This document shows positions 49,529 to 59,965 of a DNA stretch of 64,000 nt, piece after piece. The position numbers and the translations under genes are program-made. The notes under the pieces were generated by a model. The model was given only the letters and a program-made list of their open reading frames with translations, was not told where the DNA came from and made no database searches. The stretch is from Drosophila pseudoobscura. Its lineage: Eukaryota > Arthropoda > Insecta > Diptera > Drosophilidae. Location of the stretch: assembly GCF_009870125.1 (NCBI RefSeq), contig NC_046679.1, positions 13,454,001 to 13,518,000 on the forward strand. Direction: 5' to 3'. The stretch's first letter is position 1. Every line of letters starts with the position of its first letter.

Positions 49529-52500
49529 ATGCTACGGGTAAACGAACTGAGCAATTAATAATCGATGGAGGAAAAGTACTCACCTCACCGAACGGCTTCC
49601 CGATGAATTTTTTTCGCAGGCAATCGGCAAAAAGGACAGGGACATCTTCGACGAGGTTTGGCCCGATAAGAGGAAGATTGTGCTGAAGCTGTTGCGGCAG
49701 GACACAGTTTCGCAGCGCGAATGGCAGGACCTCTTCTTTGGCGTGCACTTTGTGTGCCTGTGGGACGAGAAGGGGGCCGCCAAGATATATGACTGCCTGC
49801 AGCAGGACATCGTCGAGTTCATTGTGCACGCCCAGAGCCAGGTACAGGCGCAGCGGGGCGAACAGGCCCTGTTGGCCACCTACATTGTGGAGTGGCGAAA
49901 GTTCTTCACACAGTCCAACTATCTGCCCCTGCCCTTCCGCCAGCTGGAGCAGTCGCCGCAGGTGAAACCCGCCTCCAGCTCGTCCGCCTCGGGGGCAAGC
50001 ACCAGTGCGTCCACCTCGAATGCGGCCTCCTGCAGCAATCAGGCGGCCACAAGGAGTTCCTCCGTGAATCCGGCCGCATCCTCCTCTGCTGCAAGCCCAT
50101 CTGGAGCTTCCACATCAGCAGCTTCTGCCACAGCGTCCACCTCCGCAACCGCCTCAACAAGCGCCGCCGCCGCTGCGGCCGCGAGCAATACGGCCAGCTC
50201 CAGCTCGAAGAAGAATCCGACAGAGGACAGTCCCGTGCGCAAGCTGATGCTCGACTCGTGGAACAAGCACATCTTCCACGACATCAAGCACCGTCTGCAG
50301 GATTCGGCCATGAAGATCGTGCATGCCGAGCGGAATGGCGACGCCTACGATGCCCAGCTGGTGGTCGGCGTGCGTGAAAGCTACGTGAATCTCTCCTCCA
50401 ACGCAGAGGACAAGCTAGAGATTTACCGCGAGAACTTCGAGATGGCCTATCTGAAGGCCACCGCCGAATTCTATCGCCTAAAGTCCACGGAACAGCAGCA
50501 GCAGAACGGAGTGCTAGCCTACATGAAGTATGCGGACGCCAAGCTTCGAGAGGAGGAGGTGCGCGCCAAGCGCTACCTGGAGCCCAGCAGCTTCAGCATA
50601 CTCACCTACACCCTGGTCAAGGTGCTCATTGTGGACCACCTCAATTCGATTATCGCCGAGTGCCCGGCCCTCATTAGGGACTACGAGACGGAGCGTCTCA
50701 ATCTGATGTTCCGGCTGATGGATCGCGTGCTGCACGGCGTCGGTGTGGAGGCCATGATGGGGGACCTGCAGCGGCACATTATGTCCGCGGGCCTGGCCGA
50801 CATGCTCTCCGCCTCGGATATCATTACTCAGGACTCGGAGAAGTATGTGGAGCGGCTGCTGGAGCTCTTCAACAAGTTCAGCGATCTGGTGCGGAATGCC
50901 TTCAACGATGACCCACGATTTCTCACCGCCCGCGACATTGCCTTCAAGACGGTGGTCAATGACACCAGTGTGTTCAAAGTAAGAAGATCTCTGCTCTGCT
51001 CTGTTCTGCTCCGCTCCGATCTGTTTTGTATACAAAAAGTGGGATATTTATAAATTGCTTGTTTCTCTTTTAGATGGAGCTGCCCACGAGCATTGCCAAT
51101 CGAGGGGTCAAATTTACGGCACCAGAGAGTAAATGCCCTGAGCTGCTGGCCAACTACTGCGACATGCTGCTCCGTCGCACGCCATTGAGCAAACGACTGA
51201 CCAGCGAACAGATCGATGCCCGCCTGCGCGATGTCCTGCTCGTGCTGAAGTATGTCAATAACAAGGATGTGTTCATGCGCTATCACAAGGTCCACTTGAC
51301 GCGACGGTAAGTCGACAGATCGGGCTCTGAAATTTGGCAACGTTACTAAGATATCCATCCATCTTTCTATCCATTGGCACAGCCTGATTCTGGGCACCAG
51401 TGCGGACAGCGAAAAGGAGGAGGACATTGTCGAGTGGCTGAGAGAGGTGGGAATGCCAGCGGACTATGTGAATCGTCTGGCGCGCATGTTCCAGGACATT
51501 AAGGTGAGTCGCTTGTGGCAAGGTCCTGGTCCCTTTCGACTGACATTCGTTTACTGTCGGCCTATAGGTCAGCGAGGATCTTAATACTCAATTCCGCACT
51601 TCGATAAGTCGACACGATGCTATCAATATCAAAATACTCAACGCTGGGGCCTGGGCTCGCTGCTCGGAGCGTGTGTCTGTGTCGCTGCCGATCGAACTGG
51701 AGGACTATATACCCGATGTGGAGGAGTTCTACAAGAAGAAGCATTCCGGCAGGAAGCTGCAGTGGTACCATCACATGAGCAACGGCACAATCACGTTTGT
51801 GAACAACTTTGGACGCTACGATCTGGATGTGACCACCTTCCAGATGGCCGTACTGTTTGCCTGGAATCAGCGACAGCATGACAAGATCTCCTACGAGAAT
51901 CTCCGGCTGGCCACCGAGCTGCCAGGCAAGATTTGAGCCTTCTTCTTCTGTGTTACAAAAGCATTTCCTTATTCGGTTTTTTCATGTCTCCTTGCAGATC
52001 CCGAGCTGAGGCGCACTCTGTGGTCCCTGGTTGCCTTTCCGAAGATCAAAAAGCAAATACTGCTGATGGAGCCGTCGGCTATCGGTTCGCCCAAGGACTT
52101 CACAGAGAACACCTTGTTTTATATCAATCAGGAGTTTGCCATTGTCAAGAATGGCAAATCGCAACGACGTGGCAAGGTAAGAAAAGATATACCCCAGGAC
52201 TCTCAGACAAGGCTAAGCAAATGCCCTCTTTTTTTGTTTGTTTTGACAGCTCAATCTGATTGGGCGGTTGCAGCTCAGCACTGAGCGATCGCAGCAGGAG
52301 GATAATCAGTCCATAGTGCAGCTACGCATCCTGCGCACCCAAGAGGCCATCATCAAGATCATGAAAGTGCGAAAACGGATGAACAATGCAGCACTGCAGG
52401 TGAGTCCACACCAAAACCGAAGGAGTCTACATATGTACATTTAATTGAAATGATATTAATGTATCGTAACGTATGTTTGACAGGGTGAGCTCATCGATAT

Positions 52501-52621
52501 ACTGAAGAATATGTTCCTGCCGTCCAAGAAGATGATCAAGGAGCAGCTGGAGTGGCTCATCGAACACAAGTACATGCGCCGCGACGACGACGACATCAAC
52601 ATGTTCATCTATGTGGCCTAA
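49529..52621 (+). CDS. Cul5: Cullin-5, scaffold of CRL5 ubiquitin ligases
   Basis: Exons 49529-49537 (tentative MLR start with CAAAATG context), 49620-50978, 51074-51306, 51383-51503, 51568-51925, 51998-52176, 52250-52399 and 52484-52621 give 848 residues. Family blocks include IVEWRKFFTQ, RKLMLDSWN, the MKYADAKLREEE and DSEKYVERLL repeats, KCPELLANYCDMLLR in the cullin homology domain, and the winged-helix end IKEQLEWLIEHKYMRR. The neddylation lysine is in IMKVRK. CUL5 bridges the ElonginB/C-SOCS-box receptors to Rbx2. A Ser/Ala-rich insert at about residues 117-205 replaces a short loop of human CUL5. The intron after 51925 starts with GC. The first exon is the least certain part. Confidence 0.95.
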
Positions 52622-53370
52622 ATCTAGTCTCAGTTCCCACCCATCTATGCAATCATTCCTCCCATTTCCATTTCCATTGCCATTGCCATTCCTCCCCCTC
52701 CCCCTCCAGCTCCAGATCGTCTCAATCGCGCCACTTTTTTAATATCAATTCTGTTGTGCTCTAAGCACGCTCTAAGGCCCACACTCTCAACGCATCTGTT
52801 GGATCACTTGGATAATTGTATTATATGGAAATGTGTGCGTCCTTACAGCATTTATACAAATTGTATTTTAAATTATGTATGTTTGTCGCTTCTTGTATCT
52901 GCTGTATTCCTGTCTACGTATGTATGTATATTGGTTCCAATGTCGGCTGCTCGGCAGCATAGATCTAGGTTTTATGTTGTCCCTAACACCCAAAAACCCT
53001 TCCCTTCCCTTTCTCCACCCACAGACACACAACAAACCGATAATATCAATCGGTATAGCGCTAATCTAATCATCTCGCTGTTTTCTATGTATTCCGTTCT
53101 GTTGTGTCTTTTTGTTGTTTCTTACGCGCTGTCTGTCGGTCCTCTGTTCGATTCTTAGTTATTTTGTAAACGTTCCAAGTGAGAAGATACACTCACACTC
53201 GCAGGGATTGAAGCCTTATCTTCAATCAGTCCAGCATGAATGCCTAATCACACACACACTGAAAACACACACACACACACAAATATGAATTGATTGCGAA
53301 ACTAAAACTAAACTAGCAATACTTTAAGCCTTAAGTTAATAAGTGAATAAACTTGGTTCTACACAGATAA
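52622..53370 (+). other. Cul5: Cul5 3' UTR
   Basis: About 740 bp of AT- and CA-rich sequence run from the stop codon to the AATAAA at 53346. It holds CCATTGCCATT and CACACA runs. No other gene was seen. Confidence 0.7.
53346..53351 (+). terminator. Cul5 polyadenylation signal
   Basis: AATAAA near the end of the Cul5 3' region, in GTGAATAAACTTGG. Confidence 0.65.
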
Positions 53371-53799
53371 TGAAAGCGAAACGACGGAGTTTTAAATCTT
53401 TACTGGATTTCATTTTTAATTTGTGGTTTATATCAGTGATATATATTTGTGGAAAAAAAGAGTAACAACTAAAAATATATCTGTAGAGTTTTCATAGATT
53501 TATAATACTCTAGATTTTCGTCTGTAGATTGGTTCACTTCCAAGTTCAAAGTACTTCCCAGTATTTCCCAAAGTATTTCCTCAGGGCGAATATATGTAAC
53601 TCTTGTTCTGGCCCAGTATCTGAAGCACCATGAAACGCCCAATAGATATCTTCCCCTGCAGGAAGTCTTGGGGAAGCACACCAAAAAGGAGCAACAGGTT
53701 GGTGGCGCATTGCAGGGGCAGAGGTGGAGATGGGGTCAGAGCCCTTGTAAAGTATATACAAAAGTAAATCACATCACCCAAAAGAGTGCTGAGCTGAGC

Positions 53800-53820
53800 G
53801 GGGATTTTCTAGCTGATAAG
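53800..53820 (+). promoter_or_regulatory. NF-kB (kB) site with adjacent GATA site
   Basis: GGGGATTTTC (53800-53809) fits the Rel kB consensus, and TGATAAG (53814-53820) is a GATA site five bases on. This pair, about 80 bp before the TATA box, is the typical fat-body immune enhancer arrangement (Relish/Dif/Dorsal with Serpent). A weaker GGGAAATACT on the - strand lies near 53560. Confidence 0.8.
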
Positions 53821-53887
53821 ACAGATGAAAGAATGATCGAATACGGAACGTGATGACGAGGTGATCCCCCTCGTAAAGAGCGTTCAC

Positions 53888-53925
53888 TATAAAGGGGAAA
53901 GGCGAGCCACAGTCAGGCATCAGTT
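53888..53925 (+). promoter_or_regulatory. Attacin core promoter: TATA box and initiator
   Basis: TATAAAG at 53888-53894 is followed by TCAGTT at 53920-53925, an arthropod initiator word, 32 bp downstream. This gives a 5' UTR of about 47 bases. Inducible immune genes usually have this TATA plus Inr form, unlike the DRE/Motif 1 promoters of the housekeeping neighbours. Confidence 0.75.
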
Positions 53926-53968
53926 AGCGTTCCATAGCCAACACAACAGAACACAAACCAAACACAAC

Positions 53969-54744
53969 ATGCAGAAAGGAATCATTCTAATTGCGGCACT
54001 TGCTGCCCTGGGAGCCATAGCCGAGGCACTGCCTCATTACCAAACAGTGCCCTACCACCCACCGCCGACACAGCCACCTCGTTATCGCTTCCGTCGTCAG
54101 GTTTTGGGCGGCTCATTGGCGTCCAACCCGGCTGGTGGCGCCGATGCCCGTATGGATCTGACCAAGGCGATTGGCACTCCCGATCACAATGCGGTGGTTC
54201 AGGCCTTTGCGGCCGGCAACACCCAATCCGGTCCAGTCACCACTGGCGGAACTGCGGCCTACAACATGTAAGTGGATCACTAGAGACATGGGCATCTCAT
54301 AGACAAGTATCTAACGAGGCTTCTCTCGTTTCCCACAGCCATGGCCATGGTGCCTCTGTGACCAGGACACACACTCCCGGCGTGAAGGACGCCTTCCAGC
54401 AGGAGATCCATGCCAATCTCTTCAACGACGGCGTACACAATCTCGATGCCAAGGCTTTCGCCTCGCAGAACAAGCTGGCCAACGGCTTCGAGTTCCAACG
54501 CAATGGCGCCGCCTTGGACTACTCCCACGTCAGGGGTCATGGTGCCAGTGTGACGCACAGCAACTTCCCCGGCATCGGTCGTCAGCTGGGCGCCGAGGCT
54601 CGTGCCAATCTCTGGTCCTCGGCCGATCGCAACACGCACATAGATCTGACCGGATCCGCCAACAAGTGGATGAGTGGCCCATTCTCCAATCAAAAGACAG
54701 ACTTTGGCGCTGGTCTGGGTCTTACCCATCATTTCCGTGGATAA
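53969..54744 (+). CDS. AttC: Attacin-C-like antimicrobial peptide precursor
   Basis: Exons 53969-54267 and 54339-54744 give 234 residues. A signal peptide (1-20, ending AEA) is followed by a Pro-rich propeptide (21-43, with PPPTQPP) that ends at the furin site RFRR, and a mature attacin starting QVLGGSL at residue 44. Two glycine-rich G domains follow, ending GLTHHFRG. The proline-rich propeptide is the hallmark of D. melanogaster AttC, where it is released as a separate antibacterial peptide (MPAC); AttA and AttB have a different one and AttD lacks a signal. Attacins are secreted from fat body under Imd control and act on Gram-negative outer membranes. The kB/GATA promoter agrees. Melanogaster AttC is on Muller C, so the position here is unexpected. 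Orthology to AttC is inferred from the precursor. Confidence 0.93.
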
Positions 54745-54790
54745 ATCTCGCTCTTAAATGACACAATTAGTTGATTTTATTTATTGAAAG

Positions 54791-54796
54791 AATAAA
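54791..54796 (+). terminator. Attacin polyadenylation signal
   Basis: AATAAA 46 bp after the stop codon. Confidence 0.7.
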
Positions 54797-54829
54797 CTTT
54801 AGAAATTGTTACCAAAACTCAGGTAATTT

Positions 54830-55100
54830 TGAAAGCTGGGTGCCATGAAATTGTAAAGGATGCTATGAAACTGTGAAAAGCAGTCATTTATAAATCTGTT
54901 GCTTGGAAAAAGCTGACTGCTATGTAACTGTAATCTGACTATTATGAATCTGTGAGTTCTGTCTGCTCTGAAACTTTTTAAAGCTGCTATGAAACAAGAA
55001 AAGATGCTTATTTCCATGAAACGCGATAGCTCTCTGCTATGCTAAGAAAATCAAAGCTGACTGCTATGAAACTGTGACAGCTGACTGCTATGAAACACCA
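54830..55100. repeat. Degenerate minisatellite around CTGCTATGAAACTGTGA
   Basis: The words CTGACTGCTATGAAACTGTGA, GCTATGAAACTGTG and close variants recur about eight times at irregular 20-40 bp spacing. The best pair is at about 55059-55096. It lies between the Attacin poly(A) signal and the Sirt7 3' end. No open frame. Confidence 0.75.
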
Positions 55101-55578
55101 ATAAACATCAATTAAGTAGAGCATAATGCTTTCTTGTTTATTAAACCTAAAAGTGGGCGGTAAATAAAATGGGTTTCTGTGACAAAGATCCTTAAAAATA
55201 GGATATAGTACATTGAATCGAATTTGCGACTTCCAAATAAATACAGATATATCGAACACACATCAAGGACAAAAGATCCCTACAAATGGGACACACAAAT
55301 CAGCAAACAACTCATATTGAAAATACAATCATTTCAATTAAAATTACATGATAAATATTGTAAAAATTAAATAGCGAGGACCGAAGGACATGGTAGTGAA
55401 TAAGTTAAGACCATCTTAAACGTGGACATGGACGTACGTAAATTATACAAATTAAAAGATACCCTACCCTAGGCTAGGTGTCACTACCATCTATGCTATA
55501 ACTTATGATCCTACAGCTAAAATACTATTGAAGCGAGCATCGCATCCGTCGCCGCTGATCTGTTGATTGTGAGCAAGT
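55101..55578 (-). other. Sirt7: Sirt7 3' flank
   Basis: AT-rich sequence between the minisatellite and the Sirt7 stop codon, probably Sirt7 3' UTR on the - strand. A reverse AATAAA (TTTATT) occurs near 55136. Nothing else is visible. Confidence 0.45.
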
Positions 55579-58081
55579 CTATCTGCGCTTGCGACCCTTC
55601 TTGTAGCCCTTGCCATACCATCCCGCCTGAGTGCGTGCCAGCTTGCGGGGAAAACTGGTGGTCAACTGCTGGCGACGCTTGGCCGTCTCCGCTGCCGCAA
55701 TGTGCGCCAGGGAGATGTTTTCGTCGTACTCGTCCTCATCGTCGCTAGTCGGACAGCATTCGCAGACGACAAAACGGCCACTGCGGGCGCGTTTTTTGTG
55801 CTTGCGTTGGTTGAGGTTCCACTGGCGATAGAACTGGCAGTCCAGCTCGGCATACCGATCGAAGCAGAAGCCGCAGCTGGCGGCCGACCGGTTCATGGCG
55901 AAGTTCGGTACCACCTGCGAGTTCCAGATGTTGAGATCCTCTGGCGGCGGTATGAGGATGCTGTGCAGGCCAGAGTACGCGTACTTGGCGTCGTACCAGC
56001 TGGGCAGCTGGCGGAGGAGCTCCTCGTCGTTGTGCTGACGCAGCATGTCACTTTGCGACAGTTCGTTCTCCTCGTCTTCTTCGGTGGTGGAGTCCGCCGA
56101 GCAGGTGGCTCCGTCGCTTTGGATCTGTATGTTGAGGGCCTGGAACACTGGTGGCAGAATGTGTTTGGGTTCGATGAAGGGTGTGGACAGAGGCGCCCCG
56201 ATGGGCACTAGCGGCGGGAGCTGCACGGGCTCTAGAAACAGTTCCACGGGTAGTTGGCAGAGACTCGGTAGACTCGGTCTCGGACTCGCGTCCAAGTGGG
56301 TCTTCTGAATAGCGACTAGTTTTGGCAGTTCCATGCTCGACTCCACTTTTAGGTGGATCCCCGTCTTGATCCCCGTTTCCATATCGAATTCCACTTCCTC
56401 CTTGAGCGAGAGCGGCTCCAGTTTCGGCAGCAGCTCCAGCAACTGCATCTCCTGCTTCACGGTGGTGAGGAGGAGGGCGTCATCGTGATTGGGACTGATA
56501 TCCAGTGCCTCCTCCAGCTTCAGTTCAGTCTCCACTTTGATTGTTGTCTCCTCCTCCTCCACCAGCAGCAGGGCAGAGCCAGGATGACAACCATTGTCCA
56601 GCTTCAGTTCTCCATTGGAGGATGGTTCTATCTTGACCGCTGCATCATTCCCGTTTATTAAGTTGGAGCATACGCTCCTCGCATACTTCTGCCGCAGGTC
56701 GAGGTTGGTCTTGATGCGTCTTCCGTTCTTAATGGGGGTCCGGATGCGGGGTCCCTTGCCTATGGGCAGATCGCTGAAGCTGCAGCTTTCCGTAGAGATG
56801 GTCGAGTCCTGCGTCTCCTCGGTGGTGGTGGTGAAGGCCTCCTCTTTGTCGGCATTCTTGAGCAGCGGCTGCGTGAGTGTGTGCAACTCCTCGGGCATAA
56901 GGAGGGTGGCGTGGGCAAAAATGGGATCCTTCTCCTTGGTGTACACCGGCACGGAGATATTCAGCAGCTGCATCAGCTGGGCCATTACGCGGTCGCACTT
57001 GCCGTTGATCTTGATGCTGGCTATGCTGTCCTTGGGCGTCCATTGAAGATTCACCACGCAGATCTTGGCCCGCTGGCGTGCCGGCTTGTCCATCTGCCAC
57101 AACCAGGTGTACTTCTTTAACACCTTGAGACTAGAGCCCAGGCACAGGATCACATCCGCCCGCTCCGAGTGCTGCGTGGCCCCCGCCCAATTGAGCGGCC
57201 ACTTCAGGTTGCCGCGCTCCCCGAAGTGCACTATGGTGTCGTACAGGGGCTCCGAGCAGCGGTGGCACAGCCTGTGCGTCTTGTGGCAGTAGCGTGCCGT
57301 CATCTCCGTGGTGTCGAACTGGCGCCAGTAGACGGCGTTCGGCTTGCAGTGCTTGCACACCTCCACGTACATGTTGCCGTGGATCTCGGAGAGCGAGTGG
57401 CGCGGCAGACCCGAGCGGAGATGCAGTCCGTCGCAATTCTGCGAGACAACATGGTGGAGCAGACGGCGCCGGTGCAGCTCGTACAGGGCCATGTGGGTGT
57501 ATGTGGGATTCGCACTTGACAGATCATGCTCTCCGATGTCCTTTCCCTTCTGCAGCAGCGTCCAGATTCCCTTGCTACCACGGTAGTCGGGAATGAGGGC
57601 GGCCGTGCTGATGCCAGCGCCCGTGTAACAGATCAGATGTTTCGCCTGGGAGATTATGTTGGCCAGCTGCTCAACCTTGGCCTCGATCACGTGCGGGGCA
57701 TCCTCCTTCTCGACCACCCGCTCCTTGTAGATCTCGATGCGTTCCTTCCGCTTCTTTGTGGCCTTCACCATGTCCGGGTGCTTCTCCAGAAACTGGCGAT
57801 CGTCGACGGAGCGCAGGGAGTCGCATTTCCGCAATATTTGCGAGACCTGAAGGAAAGGAATATTTTTTGATTAACATCAAGGAAACACAGATACACACGC
57901 TCCGATACAATTGCAATCACTTGCATGTGTGTGTGGGGGTGCGCACACTAATTACCTTTCGCATAGCATCCTTTCGACGCCGCTTCTCGTTGTCCTTCTT
58001 CGCAGGATTCACTTTCGCCCGTGTTATATAAGACTGTGCCACATCCGCACTGGGCTCCGGCAGCCCCACATCCTCCTCCAT
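55579..58081 (-). CDS. Sirt7: Sirtuin 7, NAD-dependent deacylase
   Basis: Two exons, 57956-58081 and 55579-57846, give 797 residues. The start [11 protein letters not shown] begins at the first ATG and the first intron is phase 0. The sirtuin domain spans about residues 95-320: GAGIS (118-122), the NAD-binding QNCDGLH (178-184) and catalytic His198 in IHGN. Zinc cysteines are at 206, 209, 236 and 239. A long, poorly conserved C-terminal half follows with acidic patches, then a basic end (KKGRKRR) that suits nuclear or nucleolar localisation. Class IV sirtuins remove acetyl and related groups from histone H3K18 and nucleolar proteins; metazoan SIRT7 associates with rDNA. The large C-terminal extension is longer than in human SIRT7 (400 residues) but is normal for flies. 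DRE words lie upstream. Confidence 0.96.
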
Positions 58082-58552
58082 GACTAGCCACCGTCCTCCG
58101 GGTCTTAGTTTCTGGTAATCTAAACTAAAAATGCTCCCAGCCAGCGAACAGGGGTTGGGGGGAAATTGGCAGCGAAATGCGTGCCGCTGCGAGCGGTGTG
58201 AACGGTTTGGCAGCGCACACTCTTACATTTTATTTACCCTGCACTCCTGCATTTATCTAGACACTACAAATTAATTGTTTTATGCTATGATCGCTTATTT
58301 TGTAAATGTTTCTTGTTAGAAAAAAGGTAAACAACTATCGATGTTACAGTGCGCGGCTATCGAGCATTTTGTTGTTATCGATGTTTCAGGGATGCAAGGA
58401 ATACATTCAGTGACTTGGCGATAGTTTGTAGTAGTAACAGTCACAAGTAACCGTTTCCGGCCCCACGCATAACATATGTATAACAGCAAATTACTATAAG
58501 ATCAATCAAACTAATCTAATCAGAGGTAGATTTCTACTGTATACAGCAACAG
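58082..58552. other. Sirt7 promoter and spacer to the protease array
   Basis: About 470 bp with the Sirt7 5' flank on the right of its start codon. DRE-type sites are listed separately. The rest holds no gene. Confidence 0.5.
58336..58383. promoter_or_regulatory. DRE-like pair upstream of Sirt7
   Basis: TATCGATG at 58336-58343 and 58376-58383, with a TATCGAG word between at 58358. They are about 260-300 bp upstream of the Sirt7 start codon, in line with a DREF/BEAF-type housekeeping promoter. Confidence 0.65.
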
Positions 58553-59678
58553 TCAATACTTGGCAATCGTATGTGTGATCCAATCCAGATAGCGATAGAC
58601 GCGCGTGTAGATGCCGGGAACTCCTGGGGTCCCACAGGACAGACCCGCCGAAGTGATGCCCATCACATGATACAGGCATGGATAGTTCTGATGGTACATT
58701 AGTATAGGACCACCGGAGTCTCCGTTGCAGGTGTCCTGAGCCCTATCGGAGCCCACGCACACTTGAGTGGTGGCATCGAATCCGTGGGGATACTCCTCAA
58801 GTTTTCGTGAGAGAACTTTCTTGCAAACCTAGAGAAAACATGGGATCAGATCGGTCTCTGCAATACTATGATGGATAATCCTACCCAATCCTCGTAGCGA
58901 TCCAGTTTCACCTTGAGGAGCTTCGTGGATGGTTTGACGGCAAAGGCCGTACTGCCCCAGCCCACGGCTATGAAGGAACTGAAATAGCGCTCATCGACGA
59001 ACGGCAGGCAGGCAGGATGCTTGTAGAGATCGAATATGACATCCTCTGCCAGCTTGACCAGTCCGATGTCATGGTAGAGCTGTGGATCCGCATAGCTCGG
59101 ATGAATTATGTAGGTAGCCACATTGTAGTCCCTTGGAGCAGCATCATCCTCAAAAGTGTCAAAGTCCAGCTCGCCCAACCGAACCACATTTACCTCGCCC
59201 CTGCAGCAGTCGGGATCATTGTGTAACTTGGTAATTGTTCTTTCAGTTAATGCACAATGTAACTTACTGTTCTGATTCTAGGCAGTGTGCAGCGGTTAGA
59301 ACGAAGCGTTCACTTATCAGTGTGCCGCCGCAGAACCAATCAGTCCTCCTGCCGAGCTCTTGGCGACGTCCGAGCCGTGCCATATGTGGAAACTCCTTGG
59401 GATTGGCGGGATGCCCGCCCACAATCAACGGCGTATAGCTGCGGCAATTGTCCACAGTCCGATGCTGAATAGGTGCTCCGGGAAACAGAAAACTATAGTC
59501 TATCGTTGTCTCGAACACGGTCTTTTTAATACTCATGCAAGCTGCGAAGGAGTCCAGGGTTTAGATGAGATCATCAGGAGATAAGGCCTCACTTACAGGT
59601 TATTATATCCGAATGTTGATGTTGGAAAAAACCGCATGGCAGTAGGTAAAGCAGCAGCGACACCAGAAAGAGAATCAT
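58553..59678 (-). CDS. Snake-like trypsin-type serine protease 1
   Basis: Four exons, 59597-59678, 59268-59541, 58885-59200 and 58553-58828, join to 315 residues. A signal peptide comes first, then a short pro-region with two Cys. The activation site reads YTPL|IVGG, so P1 is Leu rather than Arg. The triad is intact: His in LTAAHC, Asp in YHDIGLVKL and Ser in GDSGGP. Asp six residues before that Ser predicts cleavage after Arg/Lys. There is no complete CLIP domain. It belongs with the CG11841/CG11842/CG11843 group, related to snake and persephone, secreted zymogens of proteolytic cascades. It carries an extra intron (58829-58884, after EDW) that its two neighbours lack. The exact ortholog within the group is unassigned. 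Confidence 0.93.
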
Positions 59679-59965
59679 GTTCGCTAAAAATTTGACTGCG
59701 ATTACTTTGCTCAGCCGCTAATCAAGTGAGGCTTCTACCTACCGCTTAGAACGGGTTTCAAATCAGATATTATTCATCGCAGAGCAGATTGATCAGCAGC
59801 CAGCCACCGCCAAATGGGTAAAACAAACAGAATTTCCCCTTGTTCCCGAGTTCCAAGAAAACAATTCAACTTCCATAGTTCCGATTTGTTTTGCTTACCC
59901 TCCCTTACAGATATGTGCAAATATAAACTCTATAATTAGCATGGAACGTGGCTGTGCCATACATA
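59679..59965. other. Spacer between proteases 1 and 2
   Basis: About 290 bp; no motif was recognised beyond short AT-rich words. It should hold the promoter of protease 1. Confidence 0.4.

Noticed and set aside
53469-53781. Overlapping - strand open frames between Cul5 and the Attacin gene
   Set aside because: They have no recognised domain or start context; the region holds the Attacin enhancer. A remnant gene cannot be excluded.
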